Part shown: in pieces, positions 28,705-39,667 of the stretch
How positions within the stretch are numbered: position 1 is the stretch's first letter
How the letters are laid out: each line of letters starts with the position of its first letter
Assembly: GCF_002749975.1 (NCBI RefSeq)
Contig: NZ_PEIG01000006.1
Coordinates: forward strand, 1-64,000
Direction: 5' to 3'
Length of the DNA stretch: 64,000 bases
Origin: Gloeocapsopsis sp. IPPAS B-1203
Lineage (GTDB): Bacteria; Cyanobacteriota; Cyanobacteriia; Cyanobacteriales; Chroococcidiopsidaceae
Program-made: the position numbers and the translations under genes
The notes under the pieces: model-generated
The model's input: the letters and a program-made list of their open reading frames with translations, nothing else
Database searches by the model: none
What the model was told of the DNA's origin: nothing

Positions 28705-29106
28705 ATGGCGGCTAACGACACAATTGCAGATATGCTGACGCGCATCCGCAATGCAAATATGGCGCGGCATCAGACAACACAGATACCAGCCACAAAAATG
28801 ACCCGCAGCATTGCTCAAGTATTAAGGGAAGAAGGCTTCATTGCCGATTTTGAAGAGACAGGCGAAGGCGTTAAACGCAATTTAGTCATCTCACTCAAAT
28901 ATAAAGGCAGAAATCGCCAACCTTTGATCACTGCCTTGAAGCGAATTAGTAAACCAGGTTTACGAGTTTACTCTAACCGCAAAGAGCTACCACGGGTACT
29001 CGGAGGCATCGGGATTGCGATTATTTCTACTTCTAGCGGCATCATGACCGACCGAGAAGCCCGACGTCAAGGCTTGGGTGGTGAAGTGCTTTGCTATGTT
29101 TGGTAA
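28705..29106 (+). CDS. rpsH: 30S ribosomal protein S8
   Basis: 133 residues. [18 protein letters not shown] at the start and the [21 protein letters not shown]-terminal block are intact. Binds the central domain of 16S rRNA. AGAGGA precedes the ATG. Confidence 0.98.
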   Translation: MAANDTIADMLTRIRNANMARHQTTQIPATKMTRSIAQVLREEGFIADFEETGEGVKRNLVISLKYKGRNRQPLITALKRISKPGLRVYSNRKELPRVLGGIGIAIISTSSGIMTDREARRQGLGGEVLCYVW

Positions 29107-29147
29107 GACAGCTAGCTATTAGCTGGTTGATTAGGAGTTAATAAGTC

Positions 29148-29687
29148 ATGTCTCGAATTGGTAAGCGCCCAATTACGATTCCCGCCAAAGTCCAAGTGAC
29201 TATTGACGGGTCACAAGTTAAAGTCAAAGGTCCGAAAGGCGAACTCTCGCGCATGCTGCCAGCCGCAGTAACAATCGCCCAAGAGGGTGAAACATTACTA
29301 GTTAAACGAGTTGATGACTCGCGAACAGCCCGTCAGATGCATGGTTTGGCTCGCACCTTGGTTGCCAATATGATTGATGGAGTCTCGCAAGGATTTCAAC
29401 GTAGGTTAGAAATTCAAGGAGTTGGCTATCGTGCTGCAGTTCAAGGTCGCAACCTCACACTTAACGTAGGATACAGCCATCCAGTTCAAATCGAGCCTCC
29501 TGAAGGAATTCAATTGGCAGTAGAAAATAATACCAACGTTATTGTTAGTGGTTTTGATAAAGAACTAGTAGGCAATACGGCGGCAAAAATTCGCGATGTT
29601 CGCCCTCCAGAACCTTACAAAGGAAAAGGCATTCGCTATTCTGGTGAATTTGTCAGACGCAAAGCTGGTAAGGCAGGTAAGAAGTAA
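29148..29687 (+). CDS. rplF: 50S ribosomal protein L6
   Basis: 179 residues, two repeats of one fold. [27 protein letters not shown]-like [12 protein letters not shown] and the signature [14 protein letters not shown] are present. It overlaps rplR by one base (TAATG). Confidence 0.98.
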   Translation: MSRIGKRPITIPAKVQVTIDGSQVKVKGPKGELSRMLPAAVTIAQEGETLLVKRVDDSRTARQMHGLARTLVANMIDGVSQGFQRRLEIQGVGYRAAVQGRNLTLNVGYSHPVQIEPPEGIQLAVENNTNVIVSGFDKELVGNTAAKIRDVRPPEPYKGKGIRYSGEFVRRKAGKAGKK

Positions 29688-30049
29688 TGAAGTTAGATCG
29701 CAGAGAATCTAAAAAGATTCGCCATCGTCGCATTCGTGGGAAAGTGAATGGTTCCTCAGAACGCCCTCGTTTAGCAGTGTTTCGTTCCCATCAGCATATC
29801 TATGCTCAAGTAATTGACGATACACAACACCATACAATTGTTTCGGCTTCAACGCTCGATCCAGATTTAAAACCATCCCTGAAATCTGGTGCTACTTGTG
29901 AGGCATCTACAGAGGTCGGTAAATTAATTGCGCAGCGATCGCTAGAAAAAGGTATATCAAAAGTCGTGTTTGATCGTGGTGGTAATCTCTATCACGGTCG
30001 CGTTAAAGCCTTAGCTGAAGCCGCACGCGAAGCGGGATTAGATTTTTAA
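29687..30049 (+). CDS. rplR: 50S ribosomal protein L18
   Basis: 120 residues, 5S rRNA-binding. [31 protein letters not shown] (in part) and [24 protein letters not shown] are the family signature. Confidence 0.98.
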   Translation: MKLDRRESKKIRHRRIRGKVNGSSERPRLAVFRSHQHIYAQVIDDTQHHTIVSASTLDPDLKPSLKSGATCEASTEVGKLIAQRSLEKGISKVVFDRGGNLYHGRVKALAEAAREAGLDF

Positions 30050-30111
30050 TTGTGCTGGTGGCTAACCAATCATTAGCAACAAGCATGAAATTACTAGAAA
30101 GGATACAAACT

Positions 30112-30639
30112 ATGGCAACTGGTGGTCGTCGTAAAAGTAACCGCGCAAAAGAAAAAGAAACAAATTGGCAAGAGCGAGTTATTCAAATTCGCCGCGTTAG
30201 TAAAGTTGTAAAAGGTGGTAAAAAACTCAGCTTTCGTGCAGTTGTTGCCGTTGGTAACGAACGCGGTCAAGTCGGAATCGGCGTTGGTAAAGCTGGAGAT
30301 GTCATTGGTGCTGTCAAAAAAGGTGTTGCTGATGGAAAAAAACACCTGATTGATGTTCCACTTACAAACTCTAACTCAATTCCACATCCGACCAATGGTA
30401 GCGGTGGTGGGGCAAAAGTAATGATGCGCCCTGCAGCACCAGGAACAGGCGTAATTGCTGGTGGAGCCGTTCGTACTGTATTAGAACTTGCTGGCGTGCG
30501 CAATATTCTAGCAAAGCAACTAGGTTCTAATAATCCACTTAATAATGCTAGAGCCGCCGTTGACGCGCTATCGACTTTACGGACTTTTTCAGAAGTCGCA
30601 GAAGAGCGTGGCGTTCCAATCGAGAATCTCTACGCCTAA
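30112..30639 (+). CDS. rpsE: 30S ribosomal protein S5
   Basis: 175 residues from [15 protein letters not shown], which has AAAGGA upstream; the open frame extends to 30052 but without support. It has the double-stranded RNA-binding fold, with [17 protein letters not shown] and [15 protein letters not shown]. Involved in decoding fidelity. L30, which often follows S5, is absent, as usual in cyanobacteria. Confidence 0.97.
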   Translation: MATGGRRKSNRAKEKETNWQERVIQIRRVSKVVKGGKKLSFRAVVAVGNERGQVGIGVGKAGDVIGAVKKGVADGKKHLIDVPLTNSNSIPHPTNGSGGGAKVMMRPAAPGTGVIAGGAVRTVLELAGVRNILAKQLGSNNPLNNARAAVDALSTLRTFSEVAEERGVPIENLYA

Positions 30640-30687
30640 ACTCACAAGTTAAATAATTTTGTCCAACTCAGAACTAGCATCAAGTCA

Positions 30688-31143
30688 ATGAGACTAACTG
30701 ATCCTAAGCCTCAAGCAGGCTCAAAAAAACGCCGTCGTCGTGTTGGTCGTGGTATTTCTGCTGGTCAAGGAGCAAGTGCAGGTCTAGGTATGCGCGGGCA
30801 AAAAGCTCGTTCGGGTAGCAGCACCAGACCAGGCTTTGAAGGCGGTCAACAACCTTTATATCGCCGCATTCCGAAGCTAAAAGGCTTTCCGATCGTTAAT
30901 CGTAAGCAGTACACTACGATCAATGTATATAAGCTGGCATCACTTCCTGCCAACACAGAGGTAAATCTAGCTTCATTACGCGAAGCTGGAATCATTACTG
31001 CTGTAAAAGGACCACTAAAAATTTTGGGTGATGGGGAATTAAATGTTCCTTTACAAGTTCAAGCAGCAGCTTTCACAAAGCAAGCACGGGAAAAAATTAC
31101 CGCAGCTGGTGGAAATTGCGAACTCGAATCGTCCAAAGTATAA
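30688..31143 (+). CDS. rplO: 50S ribosomal protein L15
   Basis: 151 residues. The glycine-rich N-terminus ([20 protein letters not shown]) and [27 protein letters not shown] are canonical. It directly precedes secY, as in most bacteria. Confidence 0.98.
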   Translation: MRLTDPKPQAGSKKRRRRVGRGISAGQGASAGLGMRGQKARSGSSTRPGFEGGQQPLYRRIPKLKGFPIVNRKQYTTINVYKLASLPANTEVNLASLREAGIITAVKGPLKILGDGELNVPLQVQAAAFTKQAREKITAAGGNCELESSKV

Positions 31144-31211
31144 GTATCCTGTTTTTTGGTAGACGAGTACCTTAAACAGCGCCAGCTAGATGATAAAAAA
31201 GGTACCTCTTT

Positions 31212-32525
31212 ATGATCAGTAGAGACAAAGCCCCGACGGCGCAAGAAACTTTTATGCAGATGGCACAAGCAGCTGGTTTACGAAGGCGGCTGCTTGTCAC
31301 TGTTGGTATTTTAATGTTGGCTCGCCTTGGCGTTTTCTTGCCTGTTCCAGGAATTAATCGCGATTTATTTGCTCAAGCAAGTCAAACTGGCAATAATGCT
31401 TTATTCGGTTTCTTAGATATCTTCTCTGGAGGCGGACTTTCTACCTTAGGAGTTTTTGCTCTAGGAATTTTACCGTATATTAATGCTTCCATTATCATCC
31501 AATTGTTGACTGCTGCTATTCCAGCTTTAGAAAATCTTCAGAAAAATGAAGGTGAGGCTGGACGAAGAAAGATCTCACAAATTACGCGTTATGTGTCTTT
31601 AGGTTGGGCAATTCTCCAAAGTATCTTTATTGCTGCTTTTTGGTTGCAACCTTATGCTTTTAACCCAGGACCTGTCTTTGTCGCCGAAACGGCGATCGCA
31701 CTAGTAGCAGGTTCTATGTTTATCATGTGGGCGTCTGAATTAATTACCGAACGAGGTGTTGGTAACGGAGCATCTCTTTTGATTTTTGTCAATATTGTTG
31801 CTTCCTTGCCAAGAGCCTTAGGAGACACGATCGCATTTGCTCAAACTGGCAGTCGAGAAGCAGTAGGAGGCGTTGTTGTCCTGCTATTAGTCTTTCTCGT
31901 CATGATTGTTGGTATTGTCTTTGTGCAAGAAGGAACCCGTAGAATTCCGATTATTTCTGCACGCAGACAAGTTGGTCGGCGCTTTTTTCAAGAACAGCGT
32001 AGCTACCTACCTTTACGACTGAATCAAGGCGGCGTTATGCCGATCATTTTTGCTTCGGCTGTTTTAATATTGCCAGCGTCTTTAGCAAGTTTCACGCGCA
32101 ATGAATTCCTTTTAAGAATTGCTAATTATCTCAGTCCAAATGGTCCTACGCCTTGGGTCTACGCTCTAGCTTATCTTGTTTTAATTCTCTTTTTCAGTTA
32201 CTTCTACGCTACTTTGATTGTTAATCCAGTAGATTTAGCACAAAACTTAAAGAAAATGGGAGCTACCATTCCTGGAATTCGCCCAGGTCGAGCGACAAGT
32301 GAGTATGTAGAACGAGTCTTGAATCGATTAACTTTTTTGGGAGCAATCTTTTTAGGTCTAGTAGCAATTGTGCCAACGGCTGTCGAAAGTGCGACTCAAG
32401 TCCGAACATTTCAAGGATTAGGTGCAACGTCTTTACTGATTTTGGTTGGTGTTGCTATTGACACAGCAAAACAAATTCAAACATACGTCATTTCACAACG
32501 TTATGAAGGAATGGTGAAACAATAG
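31212..32525 (+). CDS. secY: Protein translocase subunit SecY
   Basis: A 437-residue pore subunit of the SecYEG translocon, in the plasma and thylakoid membranes. Ten hydrophobic segments are visible. [21 protein letters not shown] is the TM2/plug region and the [18 protein letters not shown] segment is typical. It shares one base with adk. The partner secG is at 45060. Confidence 0.97.
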   Translation: MISRDKAPTAQETFMQMAQAAGLRRRLLVTVGILMLARLGVFLPVPGINRDLFAQASQTGNNALFGFLDIFSGGGLSTLGVFALGILPYINASIIIQLLTAAIPALENLQKNEGEAGRRKISQITRYVSLGWAILQSIFIAAFWLQPYAFNPGPVFVAETAIALVAGSMFIMWASELITERGVGNGASLLIFVNIVASLPRALGDTIAFAQTGSREAVGGVVVLLLVFLVMIVGIVFVQEGTRRIPIISARRQVGRRFFQEQRSYLPLRLNQGGVMPIIFASAVLILPASLASFTRNEFLLRIANYLSPNGPTPWVYALAYLVLILFFSYFYATLIVNPVDLAQNLKKMGATIPGIRPGRATSEYVERVLNRLTFLGAIFLGLVAIVPTAVESATQVRTFQGLGATSLLILVGVAIDTAKQIQTYVISQRYEGMVKQ

Positions 32526-33082
32526 TGACGCGATTGATTTTCCTGGGAGCGCCAGGTGCTGGTAAAGGGACTCAAGCTGAAACTTTGGCTCACCACAGGA
32601 ATATTCCTCATATATCAACTGGTGATATTTTGCGCCAAGCCATGCAAAAGCAAACGCCCTTGGGTGTTAAAGCGCAAGACTATGTTTCGCGTGGTGAATT
32701 AGTTCCCGACCAACTGGTTAATGACTTAGTCAAGGAACGCCTTGATGAACCGGATACTGAGCAAGGATGGATTCTTGATGGATTCCCGCGCAAAGTTAGT
32801 CAAGCAAGCTTCTTGGATAAACTGCTACAAGAAAAGCATAACCATCAAGTTGTGCGAGTTGTTAACTTGGAAGTACCTGATGATATTTTAATGGCACGAT
32901 TATTAGCACGCGGTCGTGCAGATGATAACGAGGAAGTTATTCGGCGGCGTTTAGAAGTTTACCGCGAACAAACTGCACCTCTGATCGATTTTTACCGCGA
33001 TCGCCAACAACTTATTTCTGTAAACGGCGATCAATCTTTGGATGAAGTCACTGCTGAACTACTCGACGTGATTGATTCTTGA
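32525..33082 (+). CDS. adk: Adenylate kinase
   Basis: 185 residues, GTG start overlapping the secY stop. P-loop GAPGAGKGT at 8-16, TGDILR, DGFPRK, and the [23 protein letters not shown] lid-hinge. This is the short form without the zinc-type LID. Interconverts ATP+AMP and 2 ADP. Confidence 0.97.
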   Translation: MTRLIFLGAPGAGKGTQAETLAHHRNIPHISTGDILRQAMQKQTPLGVKAQDYVSRGELVPDQLVNDLVKERLDEPDTEQGWILDGFPRKVSQASFLDKLLQEKHNHQVVRVVNLEVPDDILMARLLARGRADDNEEVIRRRLEVYREQTAPLIDFYRDRQQLISVNGDQSLDEVTAELLDVIDS

Positions 33083-33303
33083 GAAGCATGTTGAATTTAG
33101 AAGCATCGGTAGTAATACAGTTAACTTCAAATTACAGCTTACTGCCAGCTTCTAGTTTTACATCTCAAATCCCAAGTCAATCTTTAATAAGATATATTAA
33201 TAGTAATTTGGGATGTTTTAAGGTTTGTCATCGCTCAAAACAACGATGATGCTATTAGCTGCTTTGGATGACAAACAGCTTATTGAGTTGAGGAAAATTC
33301 AAA

Positions 33304-33528
33304 TTGTCTAAACAAGATTTAATTGAGATGGAAGGCACGGTAACTGAATCCTTGCCTAATGCAATGTTTCGCGTGGATCTTGATAATGGTTTTAATGTTT
33401 TAGCACATATTTCGGGCAAGATCCGCCGTAACTATATCAAAATTTTACCTGGCGATCGCGTCAAAGTAGAGCTAACGCCATACGATTTAACAAAAGGAAG
33501 AATCACATACCGTCTGCGTAAGAAATAA
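33304..33528 (+). CDS. infA: Translation initiation factor IF-1
   Basis: 74 residues, OB fold. [29 protein letters not shown] (in part), [33 protein letters not shown] (in part) are canonical. The start is TTG at 33304, with a GAGGAAAA ribosome site just upstream; no ATG fits. A weak start for an abundant factor is notable. It lies 220 bases after adk, so it may have its own promoter. Confidence 0.95.
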
Positions 33529-33569
33529 CTTCTTTTGTTGAGGATTAAAGGCGATTCCTGGCTGACAAC

Positions 33570-33584
33570 AGGCTCTTTGAGCCT
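33570..33584 (+). other. Hairpin between infA and rpmJ
   Basis: AGGCTC-TTT-GAGCCT, a perfect six-base stem just before the rpmJ promoter. It lacks a U-tract, so a terminator is doubtful. Confidence 0.4.
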
Positions 33585-33613
33585 TGCTTCACTCATAAAA
33601 ATATTGATATAAT
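33584..33613 (+). promoter_or_regulatory. Probable sigma-70 type promoter of rpmJ
   Basis: TTGCTT (33584-33589) and a perfect TATAAT (33608-33613) are separated by 18 bases and lie 25 bases before the rpmJ ATG. It suggests that rpmJ-rpsM-rpsK-rpoA-rplQ can be transcribed apart from the upstream cluster. Confidence 0.55.
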
Positions 33614-33637
33614 ATAGAGTTTGTAATAAAGGAAAAG

Positions 33638-33751
33638 ATGAAAGTTAGAGCATCAGTCAAGAAAATTTGTGAAAAGTGCAGCATTATTCGCCGCAAAGGT
33701 CGAGTTATGGTAATCTGCCAAAATCCAAAGCACAAGCAACGTCAAGGCTAA
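33638..33751 (+). CDS. rpmJ: 50S ribosomal protein L36
   Basis: 37 residues: [20 protein letters not shown] followed by [17 protein letters not shown]. It is the zinc-binding C+ form with C11, C14, C27 and H32. Preceded by AAAGGAAAAG. Full length. Confidence 0.97.
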   Translation: MKVRASVKKICEKCSIIRRKGRVMVICQNPKHKQRQG

Positions 33752-33827
33752 ACAGTAACTGAAACAATGTCTGTTAAGGCATTACTAATATTATCGTAGC
33801 GATCGCAGGAATAGGGAGAAGTTTATT

Positions 33828-34208
33828 GTGGCAAGAATTGCAGGTGTAGACCTTCCACGCGATAAGCGTGTCGAAATAGGTCTTACATATATATACGGGA
33901 TAGGGCTGACTCGTTCAAAAGAAATTTTGGCTCAGACGGGCGTTAATCCGGATACTAGGGTAAAAGATTTAAATGACACAGATGTTGCAGCATTAAGAAG
34001 CACAATTGAAAGCAACTATCAGGTCGAAGGAGATCTCAGGCGCTTAGAAGCAATGAACATCAAGCGCTTAGTTGATATTGGGTCTTATCGTGGACGTCGC
34101 CATCGTATGGGCTTACCCGTACGCGGACAACGGACTCGGACAAACGCACGAACTCGTCGTGGTAGACGCCAGACTGTAGCAGGTAAGAAGAAAGCACCTG
34201 GTAAGTAA
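33828..34208 (+). CDS. rpsM: 30S ribosomal protein S13
   Basis: 126 residues, GTG start after [33 protein letters not shown] and [23 protein letters not shown] (in part) are canonical. Contacts P-site tRNA and L5. Confidence 0.98.
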   Translation: MARIAGVDLPRDKRVEIGLTYIYGIGLTRSKEILAQTGVNPDTRVKDLNDTDVAALRSTIESNYQVEGDLRRLEAMNIKRLVDIGSYRGRRHRMGLPVRGQRTRTNARTRRGRRQTVAGKKKAPGK

Positions 34209-34260
34209 GACTTGAATCATGCAGATCCACAAAAAGTAAAGCCAATTATTTCTTAGTGTT

Positions 34261-34653
34261 ATGGCGCGACAACAAAAAAAATCCGGTGCGAAAAAGCAAA
34301 AACGCAATGTACCAAATGGCATTGCTTACATTCAATCTACTTTCAATAACAGTATAGTCACGATCGCTGACCAAAATGGAGACGTCATCTCCTGGGCTTC
34401 AGCTGGTTCGAGTGGCTTCAAAGGTGCCAAAAAAGGAACACCATATGCTGCACAGACAGCAGCAGAAAGTGCAGCCCGACAAGCAACAGACCAAGGTATG
34501 CGTCAAATAGAAGTCATGGTCAGCGGACCAGGCGCGGGCAGAGAAACAGCAATTCGAGCATTGCAAGGAGCAGGGTTGGAAATTACGTTAATTCGAGATA
34601 TTACCCCAATTCCTCACAATGGTTGCCGTCCACCAAAAAGACGTCGAGTTTAA
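34261..34653 (+). CDS. rpsK: 30S ribosomal protein S11
   Basis: 130 residues. [30 protein letters not shown] (in part) and the C-terminal [19 protein letters not shown] are the signature. Sits by the Shine-Dalgarno helix. Confidence 0.98.
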   Translation: MARQQKKSGAKKQKRNVPNGIAYIQSTFNNSIVTIADQNGDVISWASAGSSGFKGAKKGTPYAAQTAAESAARQATDQGMRQIEVMVSGPGAGRETAIRALQGAGLEITLIRDITPIPHNGCRPPKRRRV

Positions 34654-34831
34654 CTCAAAGCAAGCTTCTTAAACAAAGCTTAGACCATGTTGCAAGCAAT
34701 ATTAAGAGCAAATTGTCTCGTCTGCCTCCGCTGCAGTTCATAAACGAGTGACAACGGGGCATTTGCTCAATTTAAGTCAGGCAAACAACTTTGCCTAAAT
34801 TGGCATCTAAATTACTAAGGGAGGTTACTCC

Positions 34832-35779
34832 GTGGCGCAGTTTCAAATTGAATGTGTCGAGTCTAATACTCTAGAGAATCAGAGTCAATACAGTAGATTT
34901 GTCCTGGAACCTCTTGATCGCGGTCAAGGGACAACAGTTGGAAATGCGCTCAGACGAGTTTTACTGTCTAATCTTGAAGGTACAGCAATTACTGCTGTCC
35001 GGATTGCAGGTGTCAGTCACGAATTTGCGACGATTCCAGGAGTTCGTGAGGATGTGCTGGAAATTCTGATGCGCATGAAAGAAATCGTTCTCAAAAGCTA
35101 TTCTTCACAACCTCAAATTGGGCGTTTACTCGTTACTGGACCTGCGACAGTAACTGCCGAACATTTCGATCTTCCTTCAGAGGTAGAAATTATTGACCCC
35201 AGTCAATACGTTGCAACCGTTGCTGAGGGCGCAAAAATAGAGATGGAATTTCGGATTGATAGAGGCAAGGGATATCGCACTGTTGAACGAGGACGCGATG
35301 AAGCTACTGCTTTAGATTTTCTGCAAATTGACTCGATTTTCATGCCAGTTCGCAAAGTTAATTACAGTGTTGAAGATGCTCGTGTTGACGGTTCGATGCA
35401 GAAAGACCGCTTGATTTTAGAAGTTTGGACTAATGGTAGCCTAACTCCACAAGAGGCACTTTCCTCTGCAGCAAATATTTTAGTGGATTTATTTAACCCA
35501 CTCAAAGATATCTCGCTTGAGGCAATGAAAGATGAATTGCCAACAGATGAAGATCCTACTAGCCAAATTCCAATCGAAGAACTTCAGCTTTCTGTAAGAG
35601 CTTATAACTGCTTGAAGCGGGCACAAGTTAATTCAGTAGCAGACTTGCTAGATTACACTCAAGAAGATTTGCTAGAGATCAAAAACTTTGGGCAAAAATC
35701 AGCAGAAGAAGTCATCGAAGCTTTACAAGATCGTTTGGGCATTACTCTTCCTCACGAGAAATCCGCAAAACCTTCATAA
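34832..35779 (+). CDS. rpoA: RNA polymerase alpha subunit
   Basis: 315 residues, GTG start after GGGAGG. The N-terminal dimerisation/assembly domain (FVLEPLDRGQGTTVGNALRRVLLSNLEGTA, in part) is followed by the C-terminal DNA- and activator-binding domain (SVRAYNCLKRAQVNSVADLLDYTQEDLLEIKNFG, in part). Full length. Confidence 0.98.
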   Translation: MAQFQIECVESNTLENQSQYSRFVLEPLDRGQGTTVGNALRRVLLSNLEGTAITAVRIAGVSHEFATIPGVREDVLEILMRMKEIVLKSYSSQPQIGRLLVTGPATVTAEHFDLPSEVEIIDPSQYVATVAEGAKIEMEFRIDRGKGYRTVERGRDEATALDFLQIDSIFMPVRKVNYSVEDARVDGSMQKDRLILEVWTNGSLTPQEALSSAANILVDLFNPLKDISLEAMKDELPTDEDPTSQIPIEELQLSVRAYNCLKRAQVNSVADLLDYTQEDLLEIKNFGQKSAEEVIEALQDRLGITLPHEKSAKPS

Positions 35780-35856
35780 TTGCTTAGCTGTAGTAAGTTT
35801 CTAGCAGTGATTCAAAATATTCACAAAACTTCAAATTGTAGAAATTAAACCTCGCC

Positions 35857-36207
35857 ATGCGTCACCGTCGTCGTGTTCACCAACTTGGAAAGCCAGCTGA
35901 CCAGCGTCGTGCTCTTTTAAGAGCATTGACTACAGAGTTAATCCGTCATGGACGAATTACCACTACGAAAGTCCGCGCCAAGGCAGTCAGATCAGAAGCC
36001 GAAAAAATGATTACTTTAGCCAAAGATGGTTCTCTAGCTGCTCGTAGAGAAGCACTAGGTTACATCTACGACAAACAACTTGTTCATGCCCTATTTGAAC
36101 AAGCACCTAATCGTTATGGTAGTCGAGCTGGGGGATATACTCGAATCTTACATACTGTCCCGCGTCGAGGCGATAATGCTGAAATGGCGATTATCGAACT
36201 CGTGTAG
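35857..36207 (+). CDS. rplQ: 50S ribosomal protein L17
   Basis: 116 residues. [20 protein letters not shown] and LITLAKDGS-like [28 protein letters not shown] are canonical. Confidence 0.98.
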   Translation: MRHRRRVHQLGKPADQRRALLRALTTELIRHGRITTTKVRAKAVRSEAEKMITLAKDGSLAARREALGYIYDKQLVHALFEQAPNRYGSRAGGYTRILHTVPRRGDNAEMAIIELV

Positions 36208-36239
36208 ATCAATCGAATTTCTTGTTTTTGAGAAGTTGT

Positions 36240-37133
36240 ATGGTTGCCCCAAACTACGAGCTAAAATACCGAGTAGCCTTAGTAATTCAATACTTGGGTA
36301 CTCACTTTCATGGCTGGCAACGGCAACTTCAGCTACGTACTGTACAAGCAGAAATTGAAAAAGCTATCGAGCGCGTACTCGGTTATCCAGTGACGCTTCA
36401 CGGTGCAGGGCGAACTGATACTGGTGTTCATGCAGCAGCACAAGTTGCACATTTCGATGCCACTAGTCCAATTCCAGCAGAGCGTTGGGCACCAATTCTT
36501 AACAGTTATCTTCCTGACGATATTTTGATTCGTGGATCTGCATCTGTCAACAGTAACTGGCACGCTCGATTTGATGCTAAGTGGCGGCGCTATCGCTACA
36601 CGCTATACACCGAACCTCGACCGAACTTGTTTGTTAAACCTTTTAGTTGGCATTATTATTATGCAGCTTTAGATGAAAATCTCATTCGCTCGGCACTACA
36701 ACCGTTACTTGGGAAACATCACTTAGCAGCCTTTCATCGGGCAGGTTCTCGTCGAGTGCATTCATGGGTAGAAATACAAGCAGTGGAGTGCGATCGCCAA
36801 GGAGCATTTATCAATATTGAAATCCAAGCGGATGGCTTTTTGTATGGGATGGTACGGTTACTAGTAGGATTACTTGTTGACGTGGGGAGAGGTAGTTTAT
36901 CGCTCGATAAGTTTACAGAACTTTGGCAGCAGCAGCAACGAGAGTATGTTAAGTACGCTGCACCTCCTCAGGGTTTATGCTTATTGCGGGTTGGTTATCC
37001 TGATTTTCCTTTTTCTCAAGAAGTTTGGTACGAAACTCTACCACAATTAGTGCTGCCAGCTATCAACAATGTTGCACAAGAAAAGAGGCAAGTCATAAAC
37101 CAAGACATCCTTTCATCAAGTATCAACATTTAA
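36240..37133 (+). CDS. truA: tRNA pseudouridine synthase A
   Basis: 297 residues from ATG (MVAPNYELKYRVALVIQYLG); a TTG at 36222 is possible. Modifies U38-40 of tRNA anticodon stems. The catalytic Asp is in GAGRTDTGVHA, and GTHFHGWQRQ and FLYGMVRLLVG are typical. The last 30 residues (INNVAQEKRQVINQDILSS) are a non-conserved tail. Confidence 0.95.
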   Translation: MVAPNYELKYRVALVIQYLGTHFHGWQRQLQLRTVQAEIEKAIERVLGYPVTLHGAGRTDTGVHAAAQVAHFDATSPIPAERWAPILNSYLPDDILIRGSASVNSNWHARFDAKWRRYRYTLYTEPRPNLFVKPFSWHYYYAALDENLIRSALQPLLGKHHLAAFHRAGSRRVHSWVEIQAVECDRQGAFINIEIQADGFLYGMVRLLVGLLVDVGRGSLSLDKFTELWQQQQREYVKYAAPPQGLCLLRVGYPDFPFSQEVWYETLPQLVLPAINNVAQEKRQVINQDILSSSINI

Positions 37134-37203
37134 GTACCAGTAACTCAATCGTAAACAAAATATTACATCGTTTTTACAATATCAAGAGGATACTAAAACA
37201 CTA

Positions 37204-37656
37204 ATGAACAAAACCTATGTCCCAGCCCAAGATTCCGTCAAACGTGATTGGTATGTCGTCGATGCAGCTGATCAGCGTCTAGGTCGGCTAGCTACTGAAA
37301 TCGCGATGATTTTACGCGGTAAAAACAAACCAGAATTTACACCGCACATGGATACAGGCGGCTTCGTAATCGTGCTCAATGCCGATAAAGTTGTTGTGAC
37401 TGGGAAAAAGCGCAGCCAAAAGCTTTATCGTCGCCACTCAGGACGTCCAGGCGGAATGAAAACAGAAACTTTTGCGCAACTACAATCTCGAGTTCCCGAA
37501 AGAATTGTAGAACACGCTGTTAAAGGAATGCTGCCCAAAAACAGTTTAGGACGGCAATTATTTACCAAACTGAAAGTTTACGCTGGTGCAGATCATCCTC
37601 ACCAAGCACAGCAACCACAGGAAATTAAAATTCAGACAATTCCAGGAGAGCAATAA
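37204..37656 (+). CDS. rplM: 50S ribosomal protein L13
   Basis: 150 residues. [26 protein letters not shown] (in part), [11 protein letters not shown], and [21 protein letters not shown]. Forms the usual L13-S9 operon, overlapping rpsI by one base. Confidence 0.98.
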   Translation: MNKTYVPAQDSVKRDWYVVDAADQRLGRLATEIAMILRGKNKPEFTPHMDTGGFVIVLNADKVVVTGKKRSQKLYRRHSGRPGGMKTETFAQLQSRVPERIVEHAVKGMLPKNSLGRQLFTKLKVYAGADHPHQAQQPQEIKIQTIPGEQ

Positions 37657-38075
37657 TGCAAGCAATAGATACGACTACTAGCGATCGCGTAATGTATAGA
37701 GGAACTGGTCGCCGTAAATCTTCCGTAGCGAGAGTGCGCTTAGTTCCTGGCGATGGACAAATGATCGTCAATGGTAAACCAGGAGATCTGTATTTTCAAT
37801 TTAATCCTAATTACCTCTCAGTCGCTAAAGCTCCACTAGAAACCTTAGGGTTAGAAAGCGAGTACAACATTTTAGTCACTGCTCATGGAGGCGGATTAAC
37901 CGGACAATCTGATTCAATTCGTTTAGGAGTCGCCCGCGCACTGTGTCAGCTCGACCCAGAAAACCGCTCGCCATTGAAATCTGAAGGCTACCTAACACGC
38001 GACCCCAGAGCAAAAGAGCGGAAAAAATACGGCTTACATAAAGCACGGAAAGCGCCTCAGTTCTCCAAACGATAA
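37656..38075 (+). CDS. rpsI: 30S ribosomal protein S9
   Basis: 139 residues. [39 protein letters not shown], and the C-terminal [17 protein letters not shown] whose final SKR reaches the P-site tRNA. Confidence 0.98.
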   Translation: MQAIDTTTSDRVMYRGTGRRKSSVARVRLVPGDGQMIVNGKPGDLYFQFNPNYLSVAKAPLETLGLESEYNILVTAHGGGLTGQSDSIRLGVARALCQLDPENRSPLKSEGYLTRDPRAKERKKYGLHKARKAPQFSKR

Positions 38076-38169
38076 AAGTTCACAGCTTTTAGATTTTAGT
38101 GTTCTGAAGGTATGTTGAGCGCTGAAGTCTAAAAGTTACAATAGAGATAAACATACAAAAACATATATC

Positions 38170-38409
38170 ATGGCAAAATCTGATCTTCATCCTCAATGGT
38201 ATCCAGAGGCAAAAGTTTACTGTGATGGGAAACTAGTTGCTACAGTAGGTTCGACTAAACCAGAACTGCACGTTGATGTGTGGTCAGGAAATCATCCATT
38301 CTATACAGGTACGCAAAAATTAATCGATACCGAAGGTCGAGTAGAACGCTTCTTACGCAAGTATGGCATGATGGACGCTGAGCAATCTACAGGCGACGAC
38401 AAGAAGTAG
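38170..38409 (+). CDS. rpmE: 50S ribosomal protein L31
   Basis: 79 residues. MAKSDLHPQWYPEAKVYCDGK and SGNHPFYTGTQKLIDTEGRVERF (in part) match. It keeps only one of the four zinc cysteines (C18), so it is the zinc-free, C- form. Confidence 0.96.
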   Translation: MAKSDLHPQWYPEAKVYCDGKLVATVGSTKPELHVDVWSGNHPFYTGTQKLIDTEGRVERFLRKYGMMDAEQSTGDDKK

Positions 38410-38479
38410 CTGGGTTAGATAGTTGAACCGAAGACTGCTTTTGTGAACTTCTACTATCTTGCTTGAGCGATCGCACTTT

Positions 38480-39580
38480 ATGCCTGAAACTTACCTGCTA
38501 AACAAACTCAAATCTGTCGAACAAACTTTTAACGAACTCACTCGCCGCCTGGCTGATCCCGATATTGCTAGAGATCCTAGTGAATATCAAAAGATCGCTA
38601 AGGCACGTTCTTCCTTAGAAGAAGTCGTAACTACTTATGAAACCTGGAAAACTACTCAAGATGAATTAGTGGGAGCCAGGGAAGTCATGAAAGAAGCAAA
38701 TGGTGACTCAGAGCTACAAGAAATGGCAGCTTTAGAAGTCGCAGAACTAGAAGAACAACTAGAGCAGTTAGAAGTTCGCTTGAAAATCTTGCTACTACCA
38801 CGCGATCCTAATGATGAAAAGAACATTATGCTCGAAATTCGGGCGGGAACTGGTGGTGATGAAGCAAGTATTTGGGCAGGTGATTTAGTACGAATGTACT
38901 CGCGCTATGCTGAAAGCCAAGGGTGGAAAGTTAAGCTCGTGAGTGAATCGCTAGCAGAAATGGGCGGCTTCAAAGAAGCCATTTTAGAAATTCAAGGCGA
39001 TCAAGTTTATAGCAAGCTAAAGTTTGAAGCAGGAGTTCATCGCGTCCAACGAGTTCCTGTTACTGAAGCAGGCGGACGAGTCCATACATCAACAGCTACT
39101 GTAGCAGTGATGCCAGAAGTTGATGATGTCGAAATTGAAATCGACCCGAAAGATATTGAAATGTCAACAGCGCGTTCGGGTGGTGCGGGTGGACAAAATG
39201 TCAACAAGGTAGAAACAGCGGCTGACTTGTACCACAAACCCACCGGAATTAGAATTTTTTGTACCGAAGAACGCAGCCAGTTGCAAAATAAAGAACGCGC
39301 CATGCAAATCTTGCGGGCAAAGCTGTATGAAATGAAGTTACGCGAACAACAAGAATCTGTGACTTCGATGCGGCGATCGCAAGTTGGTACAGGATCGCGT
39401 TCGGAAAAAATTCGTACGTACAACTACAAAGATAACCGCGTTACCGATCACCGCTTAGGGCAAAATTTCTCTTTAAGTCCATTTTTAGAAGGAGATTTAG
39501 AGCCAGCCATTCAGGCTTGTATTTCTCAAGATCAGCAAGAACGTTTGGCAGAATTAGCTACTTCGGGTACAGCTTCCTAG
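38480..39580 (+). CDS. prfA: Peptide chain release factor 1
   Basis: 366 residues from ATG ([20 protein letters not shown]); a TTG at 38459 is possible. Reads UAA and UAG. The PVT anticodon-like tripeptide is at 193-195 ([14 protein letters not shown]), and the GGQ that triggers hydrolysis is at 237-239 in [16 protein letters not shown]. Last gene of the cluster. Confidence 0.96.
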   Translation: MPETYLLNKLKSVEQTFNELTRRLADPDIARDPSEYQKIAKARSSLEEVVTTYETWKTTQDELVGAREVMKEANGDSELQEMAALEVAELEEQLEQLEVRLKILLLPRDPNDEKNIMLEIRAGTGGDEASIWAGDLVRMYSRYAESQGWKVKLVSESLAEMGGFKEAILEIQGDQVYSKLKFEAGVHRVQRVPVTEAGGRVHTSTATVAVMPEVDDVEIEIDPKDIEMSTARSGGAGGQNVNKVETAADLYHKPTGIRIFCTEERSQLQNKERAMQILRAKLYEMKLREQQESVTSMRRSQVGTGSRSEKIRTYNYKDNRVTDHRLGQNFSLSPFLEGDLEPAIQACISQDQQERLAELATSGTAS

Positions 39581-39667
39581 TTAAGGTGAAGTGATTGTAA
39601 ATAGTGGCTAATGCATGAATTTTGTAGAGCAAGTGTGTTTTAAGTAACAATCTAGCTAGTTCGCTTA

